A stretch of DNA of 64,000 nt from Agapetus fuscipes (GCA_951799405.1 OX637333.1:10725960-10789959); one strand, 5' to 3'. Counted from the stretch's first letter, positions 30,666-41,915 are shown. A program made the numbers and translations. Notes: generated by a model not told the origin, from the letters alone.

Positions 30666-30942
30666 TTTTTAACAATTGATAATTTTTTAATTAAGAATTT
30701 AAAAAATAAAAGAGATTAAAATTTTGTTTTATTGATTTTTTTAGTAAGTTAAAATATTTTCGGAATCACTTCCATATTCGGGTAACCAACAATTACTTAA
30801 TTATTAGTAATTGTTGGTTACCCGAAGATGAAAGTGATTCCGAAAATATTTGTAACTTACTCAAAAAATCAATAAAAGTGGAATACAAAAAAAAAATTTT
30901 TTTTTTTTAATTCTTAATCAAAAAATAATCAATTGTTAAAAA
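30666..30942. repeat. Foldback element with ~135-bp arms
   Basis: TTTTTAACAATTGAT at the left is mirrored by ATCAATTGTTAAAAA at the right. The inner arms (TTTTCGGAATCACTTCCAT.. GGGTAACCAACAATTACT and complement) are nearly perfect around the centre near 30803. The arm flanks are AT-rich. There is no ORF. It is a palindromic MITE-like unit of unknown class. Confidence 0.75.
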
Positions 30943-31379
30943 TAAATAAACATGTATCAACCCTGGTATTATATAAAAGCACAGGTGTCCCAGAGGCATA
31001 AAATAAAAATCAAGACGGTGAATATTGTTTTGGGACCTGCATGACATTTGCTCCGCCAAATATTTCATTCCCTCCAAAAAACTATAAATCAATCACGCCA
31101 TAAAAATAAAATACAAAAAATCTAACAGATTCGTGTTAATTATTCAAATATAATTATATTTATACATACTTTTGTTTAAATATTTAGTATGTTGATATGG
31201 GTCTTTAAAAGCTTCATTAAAAAAATAAACTTTTCTCCGAAACACTTTCAAAGGATGTGTATTAGTTTTTTTCTTGTAGATGCGGTGTAGCGCGTAGTTT
31301 AACTAGTTATTTGCCGATGACGAGATACCTTTAACCCTAGTACAGAACGCTCACACACTTACATACTTTACTTGACTTT

Positions 31380-31700
31380 ACTGTTCGTACAGCCGGCACG
31401 CGCAACAAATTCCTGGGGTATCGGGCCGCAGTGTCAGAGGCAAAGATCCAAGCCCTCCATCCACTCTACTTTACTCCTGGCGTAGCTTAATGGAGGTCTT
31501 TCAGGCCGGAAGGATGTCTTCTGATGGGGCACTCTTCCACTATGTGCCGAATAGGCTGGTTCTCCGCCCACATGCAGCTAATCCCCGTATATGGAGCAAG
31601 AAGTTGCGACGGCCTAGCCCGGTGCGGACCTTATTTAAGGTCGTTCATAGTCCTCTCGACAGATCGAACCCTGACACATCGGGGAGTAAAATATGTATGG
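31380..31700. other. GC-richer stretch with two overlapping frames, unassigned
   Basis: Composition rises and both strands have long open frames (for example 31490-31729 +). No motif was recognised; it may be an old transposon coding remnant. Confidence 0.35.
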
Positions 31701-31844
31701 AAATTCTCGTATCCATTCAAGCTTACTGAAGGTTTTCTGGGTGAATTCCTTGACTAATTGGTTGGTATGAGGCCGACCACCCATACTGCAATAAATGGTT
31801 CACTTTGCCAATTTCACCCCTGCTTCAGGGAAGGTCGGCCAAAG

Positions 31845-32295
31845 TTTTTTTTTTTTTTTTTAAGAAATCCTGTGCGGGAGACTCCCTAGCTTCTAAAGAC
31901 TCTAGGGGTCTATGACACTTGTTGTAGTGCCGCAGAGGTTTACGAGCTTGGTCGTCGCTACAAAGCGCCAATACTCAAGCAAGACCCAGTTGCTGTAAGG
32001 CTGGATGGACCTTTTGGTGACCGGTCATTGGTAAAGGTTTATGAATTTTTCAACCCAGCGAAGAGCACATTCGAAATATAAATTGTATATTTTTGCGCTC
32101 CGCCGGGATCCGAATCCACAACCTTCCATTTACGAGTCCGAAGTGTTGCCATTACGGACTACGGACCGGTCCAAGATGCCAACGACACGCGGTGTACCTG
32201 AGCGGTTACCCATCCAAGCACTGACCACGCCCAATGTTGCTTAACTTCGGTGATCTATGGGAACCGGTGCTTTCAACATGGCTAACGTCGTTGAC
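31845..32295 (-). mobile_element. Composite SINE: 5S rRNA + tRNA-like head + C2 body + poly(A)
   Basis: On the minus strand the order is 5S-like module (32295-32177), tRNA-derived head (from GGACCGGTCCGTAGTCCG), SINE C body, the C2-specific end (GTCTCCCGCACAGGATTTC on this strand) and an A-run of about 17. The unit sits inside a family A copy. Family A sequence stops at 31844 and resumes at about 32297, which suggests one insertion event. Only a weak 4-base AGTT repeat is seen at the borders. The other C2 copies (16372, 41236) lack the 5S module. Confidence 0.7.
32177..32295 (-). rRNA. 5S rRNA-like sequence, full length, head of a composite SINE
   Basis: Read on the minus strand, this ~119-base stretch matches arthropod 5S rRNA end to end. 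It opens GTCAACGACGTTAGCCATG, carries the conserved GATCACCGAAGTTAAGCAAC, then GTGCTTGGATGGGTAACCGC, and closes ACACCGCGTGTCGTTGGCAT. The internal pol III control region (A box, intermediate element, C box) is largely kept. It abuts a tRNA-like SINE head, so it is more likely the 5' module of a retroposon than a working 5S gene. A retro-inserted 5S pseudogene placed by chance is the alternative. Confidence 0.8.
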
Positions 32296-32696
32296 TAGTT
32301 GCAGGGTTAATGTTCATTTGAGGTTTGGATTTCAATTTATAAGTAAACATGCAACATTTGTAATCGCGAACTAACAGAGCTCTGCTTGTGGGGATACATT
32401 TAATATGTATCTAAAATGTTAGTGTTACTTTGCAACTTAGATTATAGTCTGTAGAGGTACTGCTGAATCTTTGTATGGAAGATTAAACAGCGGTTCCTTA
32501 CTTCCATACGTTTTTTAATCCCCACGACATGTGAGCGTTCATTAATATGTTTTATACTCAGGATAATTTTTAAAAAGATCTCAGTTTCTTCGCGTAGGAT
32601 TACTAAAAAATCGTGCCTTTTACCGAAAAACAAGATCTGAAACCCCTGAGATTGCCGCATTTGGTTGTATTCGACTCATATCATATACTAAGTAGA

Positions 32697-32851
32697 GAAG
32701 GGGCAAAGTCGAGGGCATAGTTAATAGTGTTTGTTAACTTGTTAACATCCTTCTGGAGTCACAACACTTCATTTATCATAATTAACTTAATCACATGCTA
32801 GACGTTAATTCATTTAAATAAATCTCGTCAAAGTTTATTGCACTACGATGA
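32697..32851 (+). repeat. Dispersed repeat K, copy 2
   Basis: Same orientation as 17757; about 80 percent alike by eye (GTGTTTGTTAACTTGTTAAC, CACAACACTTCATTTATCAT). Confidence 0.65.
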
Positions 32852-34189
32852 CGATTATATTTCTTAAATATACGGCAGGCAAAGGGTTGAAATATGAAAA
32901 ACGCTAAAAGCATGCTGTCAATAAATTAACGCGGTAAAAAATAGGAATTCATAATTTATTTTGACGTAAAAAACTATATCTGCGTAGAACGTATTATATG
33001 ATATTGAAGCTTTTTCTTAGAAATATGATCTAAATAATATTTGCACTTTCAGGACTTGTACAGTGCGACCAATGTTTGTTTTTTTTTCAAAGATAAGGTA
33101 TTTTTATTTAAAAAAAAACTTAGAATGTATCTAACCAACTCATATTGCGTGGCAAGAAACAGACATTAAAATTATAAATGAACAATTTTTTATTTATTTT
33201 TGGCAATTTTTTTTTTATTTGTTAAAGGCGTGGATTTATATTTTATAATGAGTTGCAAAAGGTTTAATAATTCAATTTAAGGCTGTGGTCACAAAAAAAA
33301 TCCAGTTGTTTGTAAAAATATGTTTCTTATACTTTATGGCCTTAGTAAAAGAGTGAAATTGATGGAAAAAATCACGTCATTGGTGATGATGATGATGATG
33401 AATAACTCCATGACATCTGTTGAACCATGGTCAAAGTTATATTGTCAAAGAGCCAGGTAGAACTCGAACCAGCGTTGTTTTTTTTTTCAAAAAATTTCAC
33501 CATCATCCTTGGCACGACAACCCGGGGTGAGTTTGGGCCTCCAAATTTTATTTTATTAAATGCTTTTAAATCTGATATTGGATCTTTTTCAAAAGTGTAA
33601 AATGGGAATAATCCTTAAATATTTGACAGAAGAAAATGAAAATAAAGAAACAATTTATTCGATGAGAAACCCTTTTAAGCAAACTTAGGTGGTCCATTGT
33701 TTGAAAATCATAAAAAACACGATTTTGAAATTTAAAAATGCATTTTTTTTTTCAAAAATGGGGTAGCACTGTATAAATTTGTAATTTTATCTGATCTTTT
33801 GTAATAAGGGATAAAGTAAACAAGCCTTCGATCCTTTTTAACCCCATCACTGGCGGAAACGAGATGACTCGACTTTTACAATCCTACGCATCACGTTTAG
33901 GACGAGATATCTAGTATTTGTTTAAGTAATTTTATTTTTAATGATTTGTGGATTGGCACTGTGAAAATCCTTTTTTCTGTGAAAGAAAAAGAAAAATACT
34001 AGAAGTGCCTTTTCTTTTTTCTTCTCTTCTATGAGACAATGTGATTCCTTTTATTTCGTTGAAAGAAAATACATAATTCTTGTATACGCAGTTCTTTTCA
34101 ATTTTCTTACAAAATGACTATAAAATTAAAATGTTGTAGCTTAAGCAACCATCTGAGAAGAGGGCATTTTCATGTTTTGAAGCTTATTT
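32852..34189. other. Intergenic, AT-rich, no gene seen
   Basis: T- and A-runs and one GAT microsatellite; no TE family recognised over 1.3 kb. Confidence 0.45.
33384..33402. repeat. (GAT)n microsatellite
   Basis: About six GAT units. Confidence 0.9.
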
Positions 34190-34380
34190 TAAACAACTGT
34201 GTTAAGCAGCCTACTAAAATTGCTAACATTGGTCTCTGTTCTCAATTCCAGAGATAGTTTAAAATATTCCAACCTAAAAGCTGTGTTCCCGTAGTCCTTT
34301 CTATTCCGTCGATGCGGCTGTTGAAGCTTATTTACGGCGTTACCTTGCGCAGAACACGATTTAAGTACTTTAAGAATCAT
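34190..34380 (-). mobile_element. LINE (CR1/L2-like) C-terminal scrap
   Basis: RRNRKDYGNTAF and LSLELRTETNVSNFSRLLN on the minus strand match the pattern named for 62485. It is paired head to head with the plus-strand copy at 34452. Confidence 0.55.
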
Positions 34381-34451
34381 CTAATAATGTAAAGTCGGAA
34401 TGGTGAATTAAAAAAATAATGGCAATTGTCGGACTCCGATAGAATTCCCTT

Positions 34452-34615
34452 CTCATTCTGAGGAGTGATGTTCCACTTCCTCGGAACAGAACGGGCTACG
34501 GCAACAGGGCTTTTATTTTGGTTGGTCTATCTTGCTGCAACAGTTTGCCACTAGAGGTGAGAACAGAGACCGATGTTGGCCATATCAGGAAGTTGCTAAA
34601 GACACATGTTTTTCC
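34452..34615 (+). mobile_element. LINE (CR1/L2-like) C-terminal scrap
   Basis: The plus strand reads VPLPRNRTGYGNRAFILVGL and NSLPLEVRTETDVGHIRKLL, then KTHVF. Conservation is better than in the neighbour at 34190. Confidence 0.6.
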
Positions 34616-35000
34616 TTTGCCCCTTCAGTGAAGGTTGGCGATCATCATAATGCTTTGCACCGTCAATACTGCGGCACGAAAGAAGGATCGTGTTCTTCTG
34701 CCACACCACTGTATCAGGTTCTTCAATCAAGATGTTATTCTTTAACTTATAGCTATTTTCCCCTCAATTCTTCCCCGTTTGATGAGATGCAGGAGTGAAT
34801 ACTTCTCATTTCTCATTATGTAGCCGAAATATACTAGTTTTTGCTTTTAATGGACATCAAAAGGAGTCGGGTAATACAAAGAATATCCTTGGCATTCATA
34901 AATCGATCCATCCAGAAAACTTTCAACATCCGACGGTAGACTCACGTTTCAATCGCAGTGATTTCATTCTCAAAGCACTGTGTAAGTTACTGTTGCATTT
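34616..35000 (-). mobile_element. RTE-like LINE C-terminal fragment
   Basis: On the minus strand it resembles the LINE tail at 43352-43858, including the AGTATATTTCGGCTACATAA segment and the GATGATCGCCAACCTTCACT 3' region. It abuts a different LINE fragment on the plus strand at 34452-34615. Confidence 0.55.
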
Positions 35001-35364
35001 GAAACAAGAATCGGCGGCAGGGAACGCGTTAAAGTGCCATGAATCATAACATAGCTGTCTTGTCCCGAAGTTAATATGCTAAAATATCGTGGAAATTCCT
35101 ACACGACCGGGGCGAACCGATCACAACAAGATAAAAGGAAAGGTCGATGTTCCCAGGAGGGGGGAGTGGATGCAGTGTGGGCAGTCAATGACTCGTCTAT
35201 GGTACACCTATGCCCACGAACCCCACGTGGTCCATCCTACAGGGAACAGTGCTCCACACAAACAAAATTAGGCAAAGAAGATAAAAATACATTAAACAAT
35301 GAAATTCGATTCGAAAATTGGAAGTTTGTACTTTTCTTATTGAAGTCTGTAACCCTGATGACAT
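35001..35364. other. Unassigned open stretch
   Basis: The frames 35076-35582 and 35089-35271 (+) are open, but the residue patterns are not recognised, and the longer one ends in SINE B antisense. Confidence 0.3.
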
Positions 35365-35422
35365 CCGCTGGGGTAAGCCAGAGCCTCCTCAGAGTTGCTT
35401 CCATTTCTTCCTACCCTCTTTC
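35365..35422 (-). mobile_element. LINE family X 3' fragment
   Basis: CCGCTGGGGTAAGCCAGAGC CTC matches the copy at 29877 and little more survives. Confidence 0.35.
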
Positions 35423-35509
35423 AGCTCAGAGCTTTACATATATTAATATACCTAGTGTATCTTTATCATTCTTGCCGGATGGTCCCTTAAGTCCCTGTCC
35501 CTGTCCGGG

Positions 35510-35806
35510 GCTATATGCCGAGTGGAACATATGTATTTTCATAGGTAAGATGGCCAGCGTTACAGTTACGCCAGCCACTTAAGTTGAAGTGTGAGGTTTC
35601 TGTACTACCGTGAAGGCAGGAGGTAAGGCAGGCAAAAGGCATGCATGAAACGCAAGCATTCTTAATATTGCCTTCTCAGAAGCTGGGAAACCCGCACTTC
35701 AAGTGAAGTGGTTTGAAGCCTCTTACCTTTGAAAAATAATCGGTTCCACATACCCGATAATAAATTGCACTATATGTGCAGCTTAGTAACGTTGCGAGCC
35801 TTCTTC
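35510..35806. mobile_element. Two SINE B 3' pieces, inverted
   Basis: Minus piece 35510-35605 (TATGCCGAGTGGAACATATG...) and plus piece 35672-35806 (AGAAGCTGGGAAACCCGC ... TATATGTGCAGCTTAG) meet around a short spacer. Confidence 0.52.
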
Positions 35807-36464
35807 CTCTCTGCAGCTGGCTGAAAATCATCCAGCCTTCTCTCCACTACCCGCTTGGACATTTTGGGTTCCCACAGCATGACCCTATTTGACCACCTTT
35901 CTTCATAATCAATTCACTATTCAAAACATACAACGCAATTTGTTATTTAATAAACTAATGTTTCTTAATACGTCATGACTTTAAGGTCATTCCCTCGTTT
36001 GACCGAACGACCTGAGACTCTCTAGGTACTTATAAACGTTAGGTATTTATTTTATTTTTTGTACCTAACCGTGTACCGATATTTGACGGATCGTCATCAC
36101 TTAATTTTTTGCACTAGGAACACCGCACCGCCCGGGATGCCCGCGTTTTTCTTCTCATATCAATTCAAATTTTAAGAACATGACCGTAGTTTGTTGTCTA
36201 TGGTAAGAAATAAAATACAGAAGAATAAATGGTGATACGGTACTAAAGGCTAATGAGGCCTTTCTATCTGTAATCAAAGTTGAAGGATTTATAACATTTG
36301 AGGCGTATCGAACCAAAAATGCCAATAGGTCTATTTTTTCGAAAATGAGGTGAATAAATGGAAACACGGTGAAAGTCGTTATCTGTGTTACCACACATTT
36401 GTCTCTAAAAATCCTAGATTTCAACCTATACCTCGATACGTCGTATTCAAGATTTATAACACAA

Positions 36465-36582
36465 TAATGTACGTTAGCGTTTGCAAATGCTGCATGTGTA
36501 CTTATAAAATTAGACTTAAACCTGGAATTATCACATACCCTACAACTCTTGCCGACTTTTCTTAAAATAGGGGTGACATTGA
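36465..36582 (-). mobile_element. Family A fragment
   Basis: GCGTTTGCAAATGCTGCATG TG to AATAGGGGTGACATTG; the ends are gone. Confidence 0.5.
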
Positions 36583-36689
36583 ATGTCATGGAATGATGAA
36601 GACTGATTAAGTGAAAACACAGTAGGTATTGTGAAAACTAAAAGAGGAAACAAAATGATCATATTCAGAATTGGATATGCAAACTAAAC

Positions 36690-36775
36690 ATACAGCTAGG
36701 AGATTGGCGAATATGAACGAATTGAAAGAGGCATGCCGGGATAGGAAAGAATGAAGGCAGCTTTATGGCCACAGA
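36690..36775 (+). mobile_element. LINE C-terminal scrap
   Basis: ARRLANMNELKEACRDRKE followed by a stop and RQLYGH resembles the A..R..W+.L end of non-LTR reverse transcriptases. The extent is uncertain. Confidence 0.4.
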
Positions 36776-36837
36776 TCAGGGAAGTGATCTGTGTTTATGG
36801 CCATCCGTAGCGAAGTGGCGACAGAGTTACAGTAAAG

Positions 36838-37112
36838 AGCAGCCATAGTCTAGTAGTTAACGCAACGGATTTGTGATCGGAAGTTGGTGGGTTTCATTCC
36901 CAGCAGACACAAATATATTAACATTTATAAAATTACCAAATAATTATGCTCTTCACTGAATTAAAAAAATCGATATTCCTGTACCAAACACTGGGCATAA
37001 AACATCATCAGTGGATGGCGCTTTCTACAGCGACGACCAAGACAAGCTTGCAAAGGGCTCTCGCAGTGTGATTCCCACAAAAAGAGCGCTCACCAATTAA
37101 ATCATCCTTTAT
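36838..37112 (+). mobile_element. SINE C1
   Basis: CATAGTCTAGTAGTTAACGC to AGAGCGCTCACCAATTAAAT; the middle lacks the CAACTGGGTCTTGC block. Confidence 0.64.
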
Positions 37113-37313
37113 TACCCGACAGGCCTCAATACCCCCGACCACCTTCATATGAAAGATAAATTTATTGTGAAGCATTTGTTAATGTCATTGGATGGTCATA
37201 TTCTCGGGTTATTAGACTTAGAAAGAGTGGACAAAAATAAAGGTTTACCATTCCACAGAACCGCATTTAACTGTCAAAAAGAAAATAATACGCGTAGAAT
37301 CATAGAAGGAAAA

Positions 37314-37615
37314 AACGCAACTAAACTGCACATAGACGCAACATAATTCCGCGTTATCCCCATAGAGGTCACATGATGGAACCTATTCATTTTCACAGGT
37401 AGGGGGGCAGCCTACAACTCACCACTTATCTTGAAGTGTGGGTTTCCCTGCTTCTGAGGAGGAAGGTTATCATTTCTTAAGAAGACTAGAGTTATTCCAC
37501 CTGTAATTTTAGTTTGAAAAAATTAACACCATTTTTTAAACTCTTGACAAGAATCATTCCCTAGCCCTCTGATTTTGAACACAAGCGTTCTACTAACTGA
37601 GCTATCAACCAGGCA
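37314..37615 (-). mobile_element. SINE B, full length, decayed
   Basis: The tail AACGCAACTAAACTGCACAT and head ACTAACTGAGCTATCAACCA mark both ends. Confidence 0.62.
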
Positions 37616-38616
37616 ATCCAAATTATTTTCAGAAAATTAAATAAGTCAACGGAAATATAGGAAACACCATTTTATTAATTCAAAACAACTCAAATATGTA
37701 GGTGCATGTTTTTACTGTTGATTTTGTTGGACGAAGTTGTGAGGTTGATTTCATGTCGTGATACTTAAGTTAGTCAATGATGCAAAAAAGGATGAATAAA
37801 CGTTTAAACAGTGGCGCCATTTAACGGTTTTCTTTTTATTATAATTTTTATTACTCAACTTATTGTTGGTTTGATTTATATAATACTTTTGTGTAGGTTG
37901 AATTGAATTATGTTTTTAACAAAATAAAACTGTGATAACTGTTGGCTTTGATATATATTTAGAAATATCCATCCATCTTGTAACCAACAAACTACATGTG
38001 TTTATTACATCGATGTATAGAATATACTTCCATGGTTTATTATGTATTCCATTTCATACTATGGCTTTGTGTAATATGTCGCACACCGACTTTAGCTTAG
38101 AAAAAAAAACATTAGGAAACCAAGACATTACATAACATTTAAAAAAAATTGTTGGAATAGTAAATTAAAACTTCGTTTTTTATAAACTATAATTCATTTG
38201 CAAAATCATCTATTAATTAATTAATAATTATTCAACAATTGTCTTCGGCGAAAACGCTGAGATTTAAAAAGAAAAGTGAATTTCAACTTTTGAAATTAAT
38301 AAATAATTTGTAAAAGAAATAAATAAAACCACGCGTAGGCTTACACTTAGACAAACCGCAAGTGTATCTATGTATGAGATATTAAAATTTATATAGACCG
38401 ACCCCGCTAAGCACCGTATGATTTATTAAGTTTTTTTGCTAATGCAGATATTATACTTCTAACGAGATGGACCAATAAAAAATATATTAGCGAATTCCGA
38501 GTACTGTCAATCCCGCACAACAAGCTCCATCAGAGCTGTGCTGGGTTACATCAGTCAGATCATGCGAGGACGCGGGCTTAGCAGAGGACGCGGGTAATAC
38601 TAACAGCAAAAGATAT
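37616..38616. other. Intergenic, no gene seen
   Basis: AT-rich. GAGGACGCGGG occurs twice at 38566-38593 just before the LTR-like element, and again at 46335. Confidence 0.4.
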
Positions 38617-38967
38617 TGCTACGTTTTTGCTGGGTTCTCTTTTAACTAAACTGCAATTATTTATTTTAACAGAATTTATTTTACACAATTTAGTTCACAC
38701 TTTACAACAATTTATTTCTAGCTCTGGCTTTCGAACTTCACGGCTGAATGTTTGATCAACACTTTGCCCTGCTCACGATTTTGGCTTACATTTGTACTCG
38801 TTCATACGGACATACGGACGGTTCTCGACTGTTCTCGAACGTAGTGGACGATTCCAGCACCAGAGCGTTCCACCAGCGTGATAAGGATCACGTATGCACT
38901 AATACTAGTCCCAGACTGTTCTATGTATGCATGTGCAGTCGCACGTAGGTACTCCAAGTTCGTAACA
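38617..38967 (+). mobile_element. Possible solo LTR, 351 bp
   Basis: Ends TGCTACG and CGTAACA are inverted and alike in form to the element at 24205, and both contain ATTTATTTT..ACAC-type runs near the start. The flanks ATAT and CTAT match at three of four bases, so the case is weaker. Confidence 0.4.
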
Positions 38968-39129
38968 CTATCTTGTCAAGTGGGGAAAGGCGAGAAGAAT
39001 TAAATTGCTTATTTAAAAAGAGCGCTCAACAGAAAAGAAAAACAAAAAAAGATAATAAATATTTATTAGATTTCTGTAAAAAGTCACTTGTTTATGTAAG
39101 TAATCTGCACATATCGTAGAACTCTTAAG

Positions 39130-39386
39130 CGCTTGGGGTGAAGATTCTATTTATTTTCGCAGGTAAGGGCGCAAACCTTACACCAACCACTTCAAGCAAA
39201 GTGGAGGCTTCCCAGCTCCTAAACAAAGCTTGGTCTAATTTGTTTGTGAAGGCTGAGTAAGCCTCACCGGTGTTTTGATTGTGGTTTTGAAATAAGCATC
39301 AAAACATGTATCAATTACTATCACCTTCGGTGGGAATTGAAACATATCCCTCTGCCACGGAACGCAAGCATTCAACCAACTCGGAA
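39130..39386 (-). mobile_element. SINE B
   Basis: CTATTTATTTTCGCAGGTAA to GGAACGCAAGCATTCAACCA; the extreme tail is missing. Confidence 0.64.
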
Positions 39387-39560
39387 CCAATGGATGGAAA
39401 ATCATTAAATGACATTCAATATAAAAGTATGCAAGGAACGAAAGAATTGGCGGTTGATCTGCAATTCTGACGGCTACGGCTCTTTATTTTTTTTTAATTT
39501 CATGATTTTTTTTACAATGTTAGCTTCTTGTCCACTTCTCTGTATATTATTGACTACTAC

Positions 39561-39785
39561 GAGTAGGTTGGTATGAGGCTGAACCCCATGCTGCAAAACT
39601 TGTATTTGTGTTGCCAATGCCACCCCGATTTCAGAGAAGGCGGCAGGAGTTTCAAGGATTAGAGTTCATGTGAAATTTGTTTTTTATGTACTTGTGCACA
39701 TGCAGCATGTGTAAGCGCGAGCTTACACATGCTGCATGGTGGTCTGCCTGTGGGTGTACATTAAACATAAGCATTAAATGTCAAA
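39561..39785 (+). mobile_element. Family A element with internal 36-bp palindrome
   Basis: AGGTTGGTATGAGGCTGAAC to AAGCATTAAATGTCAAAG. Bases 39706-39741 are TGCAGCATGTGTAAGC, GCGA and its perfect complement, an extended form of the second hairpin, followed by GGTGGTCTGCCTG. Confidence 0.65.
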
Positions 39786-40197
39786 GATGATTGATAGATT
39801 TTTACTATGTTTCCATTCATTTACTTCATTTTCAATAAATCCTAGATCGCCGGCTTTGGTTCTGCACCTACGAATCAGCTGTTTAGCAATGGTCCGTACG
39901 GAGCAAAATAATGTCTTGTTTGCGTCCACACTTTTATTGTTCGTTATGCGAAAACGATGAAATAATATTATTTATATATGTCCCTATCTACTTTTTCTTC
40001 GTGCTGCTCTTAGTGCAATTTTCAGAATGCATTATCGGGCAATGAGAATGCAATCAGAATTTCGGCAAATCGATCTAACCGCAAATTGAAACAAATCACA
40101 CCAGCATGTTTTTTTTAATCCCTAGAAAGGGATTTCGTTTGAAGGGATTATGTTTGAAGGGATTTCGTTTCAATAGGATGGTATCATCAACAAAAGT

Positions 40198-40280
40198 CAG
40201 CAGCCTGCAACGGCTGGGTCACATCCAGCGAATGGGCCATCGGAGCCTAGAAAGATGGGTGTGGTGACGGACCAAAAGGG
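40198..40280 (+). mobile_element. LINE C-terminal scrap
   Basis: SSLQRLGHIQRMGHRSLERW matches the L+WLGHVxRM...+ motif of non-LTR reverse transcriptases. Confidence 0.5.
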
Positions 40281-40617
40281 ACGCAAAGCAAGCATTTAGT
40301 AAAAATACAACCTTTGAACGCAGAAACATTTAAAACTGGAAACAAGAAACTGACTCATAAAGGCTTCTGTTTTGAGCATTTTGTTGTAAGCCTGTACCCT
40401 CAAGAAACACAAAATGGCCATCTTGGGATATTCGAGATGTAGATTTGGAGTAAGATGATCACGGTTAAAAGGAAGACCAACGAAAATGCTTTGCACGAAG
40501 TAGACGGAACCAAACCAATAGGAAATAACACCTTCCTTATCAACATCTTTGAATGAAAAATCTTGAGAAGACGAACTGAATTTGAATCTGTTCATGGATG
40601 TCTCCTCCTTTTCGTAG

Positions 40618-40858
40618 CTCAAGAGGATAGCAACCAACATAGACAGATGGCTGGCACAACACGGCACTGCCTTTACAAGAGAATGGCAACCAAAAGAGAC
40701 AGATGGCTGGTACAATAAGGCACTGCCTTTACAAGAGGATGGTAACAAAAAGAGACAAATAGCTGGCACAATAAGAGGATGGCAACCAAAAGAAACAGCT
40801 GGCTGGCAAAACAAGACACCGCCTTTACAAGAGGATGGCAAACAGAGACAGATTGCTC
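40618..40858. repeat. Minisatellite, ~56-bp unit, about four copies
   Basis: The unit AAGAGGATGGCAACC...AGAGACAGATGGCTGGCACA..GGCACTGCCTTTAC recurs at 40641, 40697, 40752 and 40841, with one shortened unit. The 195-residue minus-strand ORF over it owes its length and Cys/Ser repeats to this array and is not taken as a gene. Confidence 0.85.
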
Positions 40859-41235
40859 GATATACAATATATGATAATGGCATTCATATGTGGGTAGGTA
40901 GATATATGATGCGATATTTCGTAATAAATGAAAAAAAAAATGTAATTCAAATTGGAATAACAACACATTAGAGAGAGAGAAATATCATTAAGCTAAGCTT
41001 AGGAAATACCTGAGATGGTGTGTGCGCAAACATTTTTTTACCCTTTGCCATACCCAGAATGAAGCGCAGTTTAACAGATCAACACACTTTATGTCGCAGT
41101 GTGTTTTAATCTAAAATATTATGAAATTCAATCAAAATACGTAATACAAACTAATAACTTTGTTTCAACTAACTTAAATTTTATAATACTACAATTTTCA
41201 ATACTAAATTTTACAATACTACAATTTACGATACT

Positions 41236-41574
41236 TTTTTTTTTTTTTTAAGAAATCCTGTGCGGGAGACTCCCTAGATTCTAAAGACTCTAGGGGTCTA
41301 TGACACTTGTTGTAGTGCCGCAGAGGGGTACGAGCTTGGTCGTCGCTACAAAGCGCCAATACTTAACCAAGACGCAGTTGCTGTAAGGCTGGATGGACCT
41401 TTGGTGACCGGTCATTGGTAAAGGTTTATGAATTTTTCAACCCAGCGAAGAGCACATTCTATATATAAATGGTATGTTTTTGTGCTCCGCCGGAATCCGA
41501 ATCCACAACCTTCCATTTACGAGTCCGAAGTGTTGCCACTATAGACTACGGACCGGTCCAACCGGATACTACAC
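41236..41574 (-). mobile_element. SINE C2 with 6-bp target duplication
   Basis: GATACT lies at 41230-41235 and 41575-41580. T-run at the left is the poly(A) on the minus strand. The head ends GGACCGGTCC; no 5S module is attached. Confidence 0.76.
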
Positions 41575-41597
41575 TTAAAGACAAAAAAAATCAGCGA

Positions 41598-41757
41598 AAA
41601 GTGGCAAGAGTTGCAGGGCTTTCCTTTTGATGTGTAAGTTTTTATTGTGTTAGTACTCATGCAGCATGTGTAAGCGCAAACCTGTACGTATTTGCATATG
41701 GACAAGCATTAAATATGAACCTTGAATATTTATTTATACGCGTTTGCAAATTTAAGA
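41598..41757 (+). mobile_element. Family A 3' part
   Basis: GGCAAGAGTTGCAGGGC to CGTTTGCAAATTTAAG; it starts soon after the C2 SINE at 41236. Confidence 0.55.
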
Positions 41758-41761
41758 CTCA

Positions 41762-41911
41762 AAGGGGTGCAGGACAGTGGGAGGACCAAGCCAAGTTGGG
41801 TAGACAGAGTGGCGACTGGTGGTAGTAGGGACTAGGGTAGAAAGGGAGACGGGCAGCGGTGGCTGCGGTTGATCATGGAGGACACTACACACCCCAGGTC
41901 GTCGTGCCAGT
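41762..41911 (+). mobile_element. LINE C-terminal scrap
   Basis: Frames read PSWVDRVATGGSRD and GQRWLRLIMEDTTHPRSSCQ, a recurrent LINE C-terminus (W+RLIMEDTTHPRSSCQ type). It follows a family A fragment. Confidence 0.55.
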
Positions 41912-41915
41912 GATC

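Larger units (their letters stand above)
31746..32450 (+). mobile_element. Family A element split by the composite SINE
   Basis: The 5' half (31746-31844) runs from TTCCTTGACTAATTGGTTGG to the GGTCGGCC block. The 3' half (32297-32450) runs from AGTTGCAGGGTTAATGTTC to CTTTGCAACTTAGATTATAG. Both halves fit one copy, so the copy is older than the 451-base insert within it. Confidence 0.8.

Noticed and set aside
35076..35582. 168-residue plus-strand open frame
   Set aside because: It runs into LINE X and SINE B antisense; no domain recognised.
40296..40883. 195-residue minus-strand open frame, one of the longest in the window
   Set aside because: Its N-terminal half is the translation of the ~56-bp minisatellite and the rest has no recognisable domain or splice context; length is explained by the repeat.
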